Shown here one piece after another: positions 1 to 7,400 of a DNA stretch of 12,438 nucleotides; within the stretch, counting starts at the first letter, position 1, and each line of letters opens with the position of its first letter. The DNA is from Candidatus Zhuqueibacterota bacterium (GTDB lineage: Bacteria > Zhuqueibacterota > Zhuqueibacteria > Residuimicrobiales > Krinioviventaceae): the NCBI GenBank assembly GCA_003854995.1, contig RQOI01000444.1, positions 1 through 12,438 of the forward strand, written 5' to 3'. A model generated the notes under the pieces. The model saw nothing but the letters and a program-made list of their open reading frames with translations. It was not told the origin of the DNA and searched no databases. Both the position numbers and the translations under genes were made by a program.

Positions 1-1
1 G

Positions 2-295
2 ACATGGGCCTATACGACGGTGAAGACCATGTTGACGCGGCTGGTGAAAAAGGGCGCCATCGCCGAGAGCAAGCGCGGCAGCATCAGTGTGTATGAACCG
101 CTCGTCGCCCAAAAGGTCGCGCGTAAAAATGCCATGAAAAATCTGGTGGAAAAAGTCTTTGGTGGAGCTGTCGAACCGATCATGCATTTTCTCATCGAAG
201 AAAAGAAACTGTCAAGTGTGGAACGCCGGCAGCTCATCAAAATGCTGCAGGATATGGACCAGCAGGCAAAGGAGGGATCTCATGGAAGCGATTAA
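2..295 (+). CDS. BlaI/MecI/CopY-family transcriptional repressor, 5'-truncated by window edge
   Basis: The reading frame is open from base 2 to the TAA at 293-295, giving 97 visible residues of a family that is usually about 120-130 aa, so roughly 25-30 N-terminal residues lie outside the window. The first visible residues, TWAYTTVKTMLTRLVKKGAI, match the recognition helix and wing of BlaI-type winged helices. The rest is the charged helical C-terminal half used for dimerisation. In the known family, the dimer binds a dyad operator upstream of its own operon and is removed when the partner M56 protease is activated. The next gene here is such a protease and overlaps this one by 14 bases, which supports the pairing. 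The operator would lie to the left of the window and cannot be seen. An internal GTG at 20 is in frame but would cut into the DNA-binding domain, so it is not the start. Confidence 0.9.
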   Translation, partial: TWAYTTVKTMLTRLVKKGAIAESKRGSISVYEPLVAQKVARKNAMKNLVEKVFGGAVEPIMHFLIEEKKLSSVERRQLIKMLQDMDQQAKEGSHGSD

Positions 296-2969
296 TTCTG
301 TTGCTCTCCAGTGGTGGACCTGGATGGCGAGCATGTTTTGGCAAGTCAGTTTGCTCATCATCATCATCAGCGGCATAGATTTTTTGCTGCGCAAATGGGC
401 GTGGCCGCAAGTTCGTCACGCCTTGTGGTTGCTTGTGCTGCTGAAATTGCTCATTCCACCGACCTGGTCAGCGAAGACGAGCATCGTCTCTTTCCTGCAG
501 CCGCGTCTGCGCGAGCAGATTGTCCAGCGGCTGCCAATGGGAGACGATAGCGAAGAGAAGAGTCGCCCAACCGAATCGACACGTCCGGCGATCCTTGATC
601 AAACGATCAACAGTGCGGTCGATAAAGTCAAGGGTCCGAACATCGAGATAGAACCTGGCTTTGCTCATACGGCCGCATCGCCATCTTGGCAGACCATTGC
701 CATGGCAATTTGGGCACTGGGCATGAGTGTACTTCTGTCTCTGCTCATTGGAAAAATGATGCGACTGCGACGCTGGCACAGCCAACAAAAAAAACGTGCC
801 ATTCCGCAGTGGTTTCATGAGCTTTTGGTGAGGACGGCGCAGCAATATAACATCACCCATATGCCGGCAATCGTCTTCAATGACAAAGCCCGCAGCCCGG
901 CCGTCTATGGCATGTTTCGTCCGGTCATGCTGTTGCCAACCAACTATTTTGACAATCTTTCCGAGGATGAGGCCCAGCATGTGCTTTTGCACGAGCTCGC
1001 TCATCTCAAGCGCGGCGATTTATGGCTGCACGGACTCACGCTGATGATGCAGATCATTTACTGGTTCAATCCCTTGCTGATATGGGCACGGCGGCAGATG
1101 AAACACGTGCGCGAGATTTGCTGCGACCTGACTGTCGCGAATGTTCTGCGCGACAAAACACCGGCCTATCGACAGACGCTTCTGAACACCGCCCGCGAGC
1201 TGCTGACTGAAACGGTCGAACCGGGTTTGGGGATGCTCGGTGTCTTTGAAGAGCCATTCCGGCTTGTGACCCGGCTCAAATGGCTGGAAAAAAAGACATG
1301 GGAACATAGAAAGAGAATCCTAGGTACGGCCGCGGTTCTCAGCCTGTTAGCAGCCGCCAGTCTCTTGCCCATGGCAGCAGGTTCTGCTGATGAGAGCAGT
1401 GACGCCGGGACGTCTAAAAGGCAAAAGGATGGCGCATTTGCCAACGCTCCACGCTTGGGTGAAAATGAGCAGTGGCGGAGCGATGCGTTTACGATCAAGG
1501 AAACCTCCGAGTTCTTTGCGGCGGTTTTGGTCAAAACCGGATATCCCGACGACCACTTTGAGGAGGCGGTGGAAGAATGCCGCCGCTTGCTGAAAAGACA
1601 ACGCATCAAACCGCTCGGTGATCCTTTCGCTCGCTATTTCAGCGATCCTGACGAGGTGCCGATCGAGCGGCGATATTGGGAGGTGGGATTTCGCATCAAA
1701 AAGAATGCAAAGCTCAAGCCGCCCCTGGAAATCCGCCGGTTCCTGCCCATGCAAGTCGCCAGCCACGGCGTCGCCGGCATCAGGAATACCGAGTCGACCT
1801 GGTACAGCTTTTTCGAACAACTCGACAAAGCCGGCTATGTCCCCTGTTTTCCGCCGGCGGTCGAGATCTATCGAGGTGAAAAATATGATGCAGCGATGTG
1901 GCAGTACACCGAGATGCAAATTCCTGTTTTCAAAGTCGGAAATGGTTATCCGGGCTTGAATATCGAATATCGCAAAAGTGATCCGTTCCGCGCCGTCGTT
2001 CTGCCCATGAGCGGCTCAACCGCACAGCTCGACCTGGCCATCGGACAATTGCAGAATCACCTCAAAAAAAATAACATCGAACCCGCCGGCAAGCTCTTTG
2101 GCGAGTATTATTTTGATTGGTCAAAAAGTATGCCGTCCGAATGGGAGTGGCTGGTGGGCTATCCGATCGAGGGCTCTTTGCGAGTCGATCCGCCTTTTGA
2201 GATCCGCTCTTTTCAGAGCACTGATATTGCGGCGGCTTTCCTGCGGGCATCGCCGGATGCCGAGTATCCGTGGTCGCCGTTTGTGATGGAGATGATCCTT
2301 GCGGGTTACATCCCCATTGGCGCCCCGATGGAAATCTGGGATGATGCTGATAGAAAAGAGACGCGGATTGAAATGCGCATGCCGGTGATGCGAATGCCTG
2401 AGAGCTCAGAGATGCCGCCGACTGATGCCTCTGCAGAAGAATGGCGAAAATGGGGTGAAAAAGTCGGGCAGGAATCAGAGGAGTGGGCGCTCAATTTTGC
2501 CGACGATCTGGTCTCAGCGCTCACCGGTCACTCCATAGCCGAACTGGAAGCGCAGGAAAAATCGCTGGAAAATATTCAAGACAGAGTCGAAAGAACGAAT
2601 GCTATTCTGGCACGCGCTCTCATTGAACAGGACCTCGAGACCTACGGACGGTATATAGCGGACGATATCATAGCTGATCCACCCCTGCACAAAGAGCTCA
2701 GCGGCAGCGACACCTATCTCGCCATGATGATGGATGATTTTCAGCGTGGCGTAAAATTTCATACATTTAACAGCAGGATTATGCAGTGTTGGCAGTGCAG
2801 GCAGGATATTTACGAAATCAGTTCGTTCTCCTTCTCGTTGACGACGCCGGAATCACCGCATCCCTGGGTGGCCAATGGCAATTCGTTTTCAATCTGGCAG
2901 CAGGCGAGCGATGGACATCTAAAAGTCACGTACACTATCTATACTACAGAATCGCATCCAAACCTGTAG
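282..2969 (+). CDS. M56-family (BlaR1/MecR1-like) membrane metalloprotease fused to two GyrI-like domains and an NTF2-like domain
   Basis: The product is 895 aa. The ATG at 282 is chosen because AAAGGAGGG (268-276) sits just upstream and the protein then begins with a membrane helix. TM1 is at about residues 13-36, TM2 44-60 (RHALWLLVLLKLL, typical of M56), an outer loop 61-135, TM3 137-160, and the zinc-protease domain lies between TM3 and TM4. HELAH at 237-241 supplies the HExxH zinc site, and Glu278 in REICCD is the likely third ligand. TM4 is at about 346-365, so by BlaR1 topology the rest lies outside the membrane. Residues about 403-551 and 567-704 are two GyrI-like/AraC effector-binding repeats, each ending in TE/IE-M-x-(I/M)PV. 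A coiled-coil-like stretch (745-775) leads to an NTF2-like/DUF4440 domain (773-895). I see no penicillin-binding SxxK sensor, so beta-lactam sensing is unlikely. The protein probably senses an extracytoplasmic ligand and inactivates the upstream repressor. The M56 assignment is firm; the ligand is unknown. Confidence 0.9.
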   Translation: MEAINSVALQWWTWMASMFWQVSLLIIIISGIDFLLRKWAWPQVRHALWLLVLLKLLIPPTWSAKTSIVSFLQPRLREQIVQRLPMGDDSEEKSRPTESTRPAILDQTINSAVDKVKGPNIEIEPGFAHTAASPSWQTIAMAIWALGMSVLLSLLIGKMMRLRRWHSQQKKRAIPQWFHELLVRTAQQYNITHMPAIVFNDKARSPAVYGMFRPVMLLPTNYFDNLSEDEAQHVLLHELAHLKRGDLWLHGLTLMMQIIYWFNPLLIWARRQMKHVREICCDLTVANVLRDKTPAYRQTLLNTARELLTETVEPGLGMLGVFEEPFRLVTRLKWLEKKTWEHRKRILGTAAVLSLLAAASLLPMAAGSADESSDAGTSKRQKDGAFANAPRLGENEQWRSDAFTIKETSEFFAAVLVKTGYPDDHFEEAVEECRRLLKRQRIKPLGDPFARYFSDPDEVPIERRYWEVGFRIKKNAKLKPPLEIRRFLPMQVASHGVAGIRNTESTWYSFFEQLDKAGYVPCFPPAVEIYRGEKYDAAMWQYTEMQIPVFKVGNGYPGLNIEYRKSDPFRAVVLPMSGSTAQLDLAIGQLQNHLKKNNIEPAGKLFGEYYFDWSKSMPSEWEWLVGYPIEGSLRVDPPFEIRSFQSTDIAAAFLRASPDAEYPWSPFVMEMILAGYIPIGAPMEIWDDADRKETRIEMRMPVMRMPESSEMPPTDASAEEWRKWGEKVGQESEEWALNFADDLVSALTGHSIAELEAQEKSLENIQDRVERTNAILARALIEQDLETYGRYIADDIIADPPLHKELSGSDTYLAMMMDDFQRGVKFHTFNSRIMQCWQCRQDIYEISSFSFSLTTPESPHPWVANGNSFSIWQQASDGHLKVTYTIYTTESHPNL

Positions 2970-2978
2970 AGGACAAAA

Positions 2979-3449
2979 ATGAAAAGACTCGTTATTTTAC
3001 TCACCACTCTTTGCTGTTGTCTGGCTTTCAGCCGCGAGAACAGCGACTATTGGCGTCAGGTGCTGCAGCCCTTTTCGGAGGAGTTTGGGGAACGACTGCT
3101 GAACAATGATCTGGAGGGGATACTCGACTCTTATGATGACGATGCCATTCTCATTCGGCCATTTTCTCCACCTCTGCAGGGGCAAGAAGCGCTGAAGCAA
3201 GAAATAAAACAAGCTCGGCAAACGGGATTCAAATATGAGTCGATCAGCGGCGAAACCATAGAAGTGTGGGGCTGCGAGGATCAAATATTCGAAAGAGGGA
3301 CACTGGCCTTTTCGTACACGACGAAGCAGAACGTCAAACCGCAAGCATACTATGGTTCATACTTGGCAATCTGGCAAAAACAGGATGACGGCGCCTATCG
3401 CATAAAGTATAGTATTTGGAATCTTGATTTCAATCCATGGGAAAACTGA
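2979..3449 (+). CDS. secreted NTF2-like (DUF4440/SnoaL-like) protein
   Basis: The product is 156 aa. The ATG at 2979 follows AGAGGA (2968-2973) and lies 9 bases after the M56 stop, so the two genes are almost certainly co-transcribed. Residues 1-18 (MKRLVILLTTLCCCLAFS) form a signal peptide. The three cysteines do not make a good lipobox, so cleavage after the A-F-S is more likely than lipidation. Residues about 28-150 follow the DUF4440 pattern: a long first helix, NNDLEGILDSYDDDAILI, then strands ending in GSYLAIWQKQDDGAYRIKYSIW. The second half resembles the C-terminal domain of the neighbouring M56 protein in its W-x-C, FSxTT, G-S-x-x-IWQ and DG motifs at the same spacing, so it looks like a duplicated copy. 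NTF2-like folds bind small hydrophobic molecules or act as enzymes. Here a periplasmic ligand-binding or buffering role for the sensor is an inference. Confidence 0.85.
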   Translation: MKRLVILLTTLCCCLAFSRENSDYWRQVLQPFSEEFGERLLNNDLEGILDSYDDDAILIRPFSPPLQGQEALKQEIKQARQTGFKYESISGETIEVWGCEDQIFERGTLAFSYTTKQNVKPQAYYGSYLAIWQKQDDGAYRIKYSIWNLDFNPWEN

Positions 3450-3603
3450 AACGGTCAGGTGGAAAGATGAAAATAAGGTATAAAGACAATGTCGCCTCAG
3501 TCTTCATCGTCGGACATTCTGGTGCGCCAGACTGCAAAACTTGAGATTCGGCAAAATCCTTTGGTTTGTTCCGGCATTTTCTAAAGCATCTATTCGAAAA
3601 GAT

Positions 3604-3633
3604 TTTGTCTAAATTTGACAAACCTTATTTTTG
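3604..3633 (+). promoter_or_regulatory. possible Bacteroidetes-type promoter (TTTG ... TAnnTTTG)
   Basis: TTTG at 3604-3607 is followed after 18 bases by TATTTTTG at 3626-3633. This matches the -33/-7 elements described for Bacteroidetes primary sigma factors, TTTG-N(about 19)-TAnnTTTG. It points toward the small genes at 3811-4358 and would put the transcript start near 3640. The AT-rich context makes a chance match possible, and it is not known whether this organism uses that promoter type. Confidence 0.25.
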
Positions 3634-3673
3634 TCTTTTCGACCTCGTTGTACTGATGGCGATAGATTTTTAT

Positions 3674-3788
3674 AGCGTTTCAGCAAATTATGCCGTATTT
3701 TGCGGTAACGCTTTGGCGTTTGCAGCGTCTAAATATATATTACGTTCTGGCGCATCCCATGCCTACCGGGTAGTACAGCACTCTGTGC
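3674..3788 (+). promoter_or_regulatory. candidate structured leader RNA
   Basis: Consecutive hairpins are visible: CCGTA-TTT-TGCGG (3693-3705), AACGC-TTTG-GCGTT (3707-3720), GGCGCAT-CCC-ATGCC (3749-3763), CTAC-CGG-GTAG (3763-3773) and GCAC-TCT-GTGC (3778-3788). AGCGTT at 3674-3679 can instead pair with AACGCT at 3707-3712, enclosing the first hairpin and breaking the second, so two alternative folds exist. The element ends just before a ribosome site at 3795-3802. It resembles no riboswitch class that I recognise. Short stems like these also arise by chance. Confidence 0.25.
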
Positions 3789-3810
3789 CATTAAAAAGGT
3801 GAAGAGAGGG

Positions 3811-3945
3811 ATGTGCTATGTCATTCTACTTTTTTTGCTCATGAAAAAAAGGCCAGATCTAGTGAATAAAGCAGAGCTTTCGTGTGTACTAGTTCTAGCT
3901 TTGCTATCAGACCTTTTTTATGTAAGCCGAAAGAGAAATTCATGA
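3811..3945 (+). CDS. possible 44-aa hydrophobic small protein
   Basis: An ATG at 3811 follows a good Shine-Dalgarno, AAAGGTGA (3795-3802), at 8 bases. The 44-residue frame ends at a TGA (3943-3945) that overlaps the ATG of the next gene in an ATGA arrangement, which is typical of translational coupling. The peptide starts MCYVILLFLLMKKRP, has a second hydrophobic stretch (SCVLVLALLSDLFYV) and ends in a basic tail. Each hydrophobic run is short for a membrane helix. Against it, most of the frame lies inside the inverted repeat at 3844-3919, whose A7 and T6 tracts account for the KK and LF residues. It may be a leader peptide or not a gene at all. Confidence 0.3.
   Translation: MCYVILLFLLMKKRPDLVNKAELSCVLVLALLSDLFYVSRKRNS
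3844..3919 (+). repeat. nested inverted repeat with A7/T6 ends: bidirectional terminator, attenuator or small structured RNA
   Basis: AAAAAAGG (3845-3852) pairs with CCTTTTTT (3912-3919), and after mismatches GAT (3856-3858) pairs with ATC (3906-3908). Inside, CTAGT (3859-3863) pairs with ACTAG (3888-3892) and encloses a perfect AAAGC-AGA-GCTTT hairpin (3868-3880). A second arm, AGC-TTT-GCT, sits at 3897-3905. The fold is a three-armed structure closed by a stem with U-tracts on both strands, as bidirectional intrinsic terminators have. It lies 22 bases before the ATG at 3942, so it could attenuate the downstream small genes. Confidence 0.45.
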
Positions 3946-4118
3946 ACATTTCTCGTGAAGAAGCGGAAAAGCTCATAGATGCGTCGCAGGTTCTCTCGAC
4001 CAGCGTCCAGCAGAAACAGGAAAAAATTCAGGTTCTCATGAAATTATCCAATGCGCAAACATGTATTGTCACCTATGATCGCCAGACGCATCAAAAGAGT
4101 TACAAAATCGATGAATGA
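3942..4118 (+). CDS. 58-aa hypothetical protein
   Basis: The ATG at 3942 is preferred over the in-frame GTG at 3882, because the extra residues from that GTG (MCTSSSFAIRP...) fall in the inverted repeat and do not look like protein. The ribosome site is weak (AAGAGA at 3931-3936), and the ATGA overlap with the 44-aa frame may help initiation. The first two thirds are a charged helix (MNISREEAEKLIDASQV, then QQKQEKIQVLMKL). The end is a short beta-like segment, TCIVTYDRQTHQKSYKIDE. I do not recognise a family. The mix of helix and hairpin looks like a real small protein rather than a chance frame. A zinc-ribbon gene begins 60 bases downstream in the same direction, so the two may share a transcript. 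Confidence 0.55.
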   Translation: MNISREEAEKLIDASQVLSTSVQQKQEKIQVLMKLSNAQTCIVTYDRQTHQKSYKIDE

Positions 4119-4178
4119 AAATAGCCACTCTGAAAGCGGACATTTCAATGCCTCTGATCAACGCGCTGGGAGTGGAGC

Positions 4179-4358
4179 ATGATCCCTGCTGAAGAAAACG
4201 CCGCTGTTCTGCCAAAATGTCCCCATTGTGAGAAGGATATAACGCTCGTATGGTATCACGAGCTCTCCGGATTTTTGGGCAAACGTTACATTTACTTTTG
4301 TCCGCATTGCCGCGCCGTACTGGGTGTATCGCACCGCAAAGGATTCTGGATGGGGTGA
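4179..4358 (+). CDS. 59-aa zinc-ribbon protein (CPHC ... CPHC)
   Basis: The frame runs from ATG 4179 to TGA 4356-4358, with GGGAG (4168-4172) at the right distance upstream and an in-frame TGA at 4155-4157 ruling out a longer protein. Cysteines 14 and 17 (CPHC) and 41 and 44 (CPHC) form two knuckles 23 residues apart, the layout of a rubredoxin-like or zinc-ribbon fold. Between them is WYHELSGFLGKRYIYF, and the end is GVSHRKGFWMG. Such all-in-one zinc ribbons usually bind a nucleic acid or a protein partner. No function can be assigned from sequence. It is convergent with the large surface-protein gene, which ends 42 bases away, and no clear U-rich terminator is seen between them. Confidence 0.75.
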   Translation: MIPAEENAAVLPKCPHCEKDITLVWYHELSGFLGKRYIYFCPHCRAVLGVSHRKGFWMG

Positions 4359-4400
4359 CGCCACTCCTTTCGCGGCTCTGCTCAACCAGTGGGAGAACGC

Positions 4401-7400
4401 CTATCTGAGCAGCGTCATTTTTCTGCACGCCGTGAAATGGTCGGTTTGCATTGTATAAAAATAGAGGCCACTGGGGACCGGATTCCCACGATCATCATCG
4501 CCGTTCCAAGCCATTGCAAAAGATCCAGCTGACTTTGTTTCATTCACCAATGTCTTCACACTGTATCCCCGCACATCATAGATGACCAGCTTGACATGCG
4601 CGCTCTTTGGCAGGTCAAATCGAATCTCAGTGGCCGGATTGAATGGATTGGGATAATTTTGCGATAAATGATAGGCGTGCGGAACGGCGCGACTGGACTG
4701 CTCCACCGCGGCTGTTCCGGCCTCGACAACGGTTATTTTCTGATTGGCGTTTTTATTGGTCATCACCTGGCGGTCGTTGCGGGACGGCCAATCGATGATG
4801 ATCGAATCCACTTTTGCGGCAGCGCCAAGGCCGAAATGCACAATGGCGCTATTTTGCCCCGCGTGCCCCGTTTGCGCTGCGACGTGGCGTATCTGCGTCG
4901 CCGTCGTCGTCAATTTTATCCTGGCGCCGATCGCCGATCTGTTCGCCGCATTATTGCCGACGCACTTTATCTTGAACCAGTTGCCCCCGCTCAGCACGTT
5001 CTCATAGATCAGCGTCTGTTGATCATAGCTGGCGATGGCCAAATCGAGATCGCCATCATTTTCCAGGTCACCCCACGCCAGGCTGAGCGAGTTGCCGGCA
5101 TGAAAAAAGAGCTCTTCCTGTGGCTGAAAATCTCCGTGGCCGTCGTTGAGGTAAAAAAGATAAGAGTTGCGATTGCAGACAAAGAGATCCAGATCGCCAT
5201 CGTTATCACAATCAGCCCAGCCGCTGCCTTTTGAGATGTGCGACTCGGCATCGATTCCTGGCACAATCCTTTTTGTGAAGGATCGTCCTTTATTATTGTG
5301 GTATAGACAATTGGCCGCATCATAGTTCACCACAAAGAGATCCAGGTAGCCGTCATTATCATAATCGCCCCAGCTGCAGCCGACTGCCGAACTGCTGTTC
5401 GGCGCCATTCGGTCCGAGCCCACTTGGAGAAACTCGCCGGGACGCACCTGTTCGAAGAGGCGATCGTCTCCCTCGTTCGCGAGATAGATATCGAGATCGC
5501 CGTCGTTGTCGAAATCCGCCCACCCGCAGGTATAGGTTTTATCTGATGGCTCGCCGATCACTCGATCTTGCGATTTGCTGAAATGATTCGTCCCGTCATT
5601 CACATAAAGGATATTGCTGAATTCTGCACTGACTTCGGTGACGTAGAGATCCAGATCACCGTCGTTGTCAAAATCCGCCCAAGCACAACCGCGATAGTCG
5701 CCGAAATCCTCGACAATGTTGCCGGAGGTTATTTTTCTGAATGTGCCGTCGCCATTGTTGCGATAGAGGCTGTTATAGAGCGTTTTACCGCTGTTCGCCA
5801 CAAAACAATCGGGATAGCCGTCATCGTTATAATCACCCCAGGTGGCGGAGCGAGAGTCTTCGTCGTCCGTGACAATGGTGCCCTCGGTGATGCGGGTGAA
5901 CGTGCCGTCGCGATCATTTCTATATAAAATATTGGGCCCTTCATTGATGAGAAAAAGGTCATCAAAGCCATCCGCGTCGTAATCCACCCAGTTCACCCCA
6001 TAGGTGCGAGCGATGTCGGGCATTTCGAGACGATCGACGATGCGCGGTTGGAAACGAGGGGCCGGCCTCTCTGTCCTGAGTATGCCATGCGAGGCGCTGC
6101 CGGCGTAGATAGTGACACTGTTCGTCGAATGAACGCACTGAATGGCGGACAATTCGGCTGACGAATAGATATCGCGCCACGAGTCGCCGTCATCGCGCGT
6201 CGTACTGATGGCCTGCGAGCCGCTGACATACAATGCACCATTGGGATCGCCGGACATTGAGAACATGACGGTCGATGGCGCCAGCAGTGCGCTTGACGTC
6301 GGCGTCACATCGATGTAATTCTCGCCGTAATCGCCGCTGTGCAAAATGGACAAGAGACTGAACGCGCCGTCTTGCGCTGCAGCGGTCAGTTTATAAATAT
6401 GGCCAAAGCGATCGACGTGCAAATCGGCGATGCCCTCCTCGAAAGGCATTGCCCGTTCTTCCCACTGATCGCCTTTGTCGAACGAGTAATAGAGGCGGCT
6501 TTTTCTTCCTGCGTCCGCCACTGCATAGCCGAAAAGGAGGCCGTCCGATGCCGCGTGCAGGCCGCCGATCTCAAACGGCAGCGTCAATGGAATCCACGAT
6601 ACACCGTAATTCTCGCTGCGATAGCAATATTTTTCACCACGAGCCCACAAATAGATGACGCCCAATTTCGCATCGACGGTAAAGCCGGCCGCTGCGGCGT
6701 TCAGGGTACGTTTGGAGCTCCACGTGCGTCCGCCATCTCTCGATTCATACAATGTGCAGGTGGACACCGCTTCCACTCCATATCCCAGCAAAAGCCACAA
6801 TCGATCATTGGTGATGAACCTGGCAGTAAAGAAGGCGAGCGGCTGGTCCAGAGTGTTCTTTCTATCGATTTCAGTCCATGAGGTCCCCTGGTCATCGGAG
6901 TGCCAATATCGACTGTATCGCTCGTCAATGCCGGTGACGCAAAAAAGGCGATCACGGGAATCGCTGATGATTCGAAAAACGCGCGCCTGCTGCGGCGAAA
7001 TATTGGCAAAAGAGACACCGTTGTCAGTCGAGACGAACAAGCCGTCTGAGCCGGCGAAAATCTTGCCATCTCGGTTGACGGCAAAGGCATAAATGGGCAG
7101 ATTGATGTCCACGGCTTGCCAGGACGTGCCGCCGGACAGCGATATGAAGGATGTGCCACGGCGCCCACCGTTCGAAAAGCCGGCGCCCAACAGCCAGCCT
7201 TGCGGCGACTCGTAGAGCGAATGGGCGAACGGCAAGTCAGTGCGCGTCCACGTTTGCCCGGCATCGGCGGATTTCAAAATATGACCCGATTCGTCTCCGG
7301 CGACAGCGACAAATATCTCTCCCGTGGAACTCTCCAGCACGGTATGAATGCTGTCGCCTGCCTGCAGGACAAGCTTTAAAGAATCCGCATTTTGATTGGC

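Larger units (their letters stand above)
3450..3810. other. AT-rich non-coding region with several short hairpins
   Basis: No convincing gene was found on either strand. From left to right it holds a 3' flank of the M56 operon with CAGTCT...AGACTG (3497-3533) enclosing CTGG-TGCG-CCAG but no U-run; a possible promoter at 3604-3633; and a hairpin-dense stretch at 3674-3788. Composition shifts to clearly AT-rich from about 3550. No clear intrinsic terminator for the upstream operon was found. The region is best read as the promoter and leader of the small genes that follow. Confidence 0.6.

Noticed and set aside
282..2969. Beta-lactam receptor (BlaR1/MecR1) and resistance operon
   Set aside because: The M56 and BlaI parts fit, but no penicillin-binding SxxK/SxN/KTG sensor and no beta-lactamase or PBP gene is present. 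The sensor region is GyrI/NTF2-like.
3467..3544. 25-codon + strand frame (MKIRYKDNVASV...)
   Set aside because: AGGTGGA is only 3 bases from the ATG, the frame is very short, and no neighbouring coupling supports it.
3430..3621. 63-codon - strand frame after the NTF2-like gene
   Set aside because: There is no ribosome site or recognisable motif, it overlaps the end of a real gene, and nothing downstream fits an operon.
3615..3643. Perfect TTGACA (3615-3620) as a sigma-70 -35 box
   Set aside because: No -10-like hexamer occurs at 16-18 bases; the sequence there is TTCGAC or similar.
3566..3802. 78-codon + strand frame starting at TTG
   Set aside because: It has a TTG start without a ribosome site, the composition follows the AT-rich leader, and it covers the hairpin-rich region. 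It is better read as non-coding.
4359..4400. Terminator between the convergent zinc-ribbon and surface-protein genes
   Set aside because: CCACT (4361-4365) and AGTGG (4388-4392) can pair, but the stem is short, the loop is long and there is no U-run on either strand.
4668..5234. 188-codon + strand frame
   Set aside because: It is a shadow of the FG-GAP repeat coding sequence on the other strand, with no independent start signal or domain.
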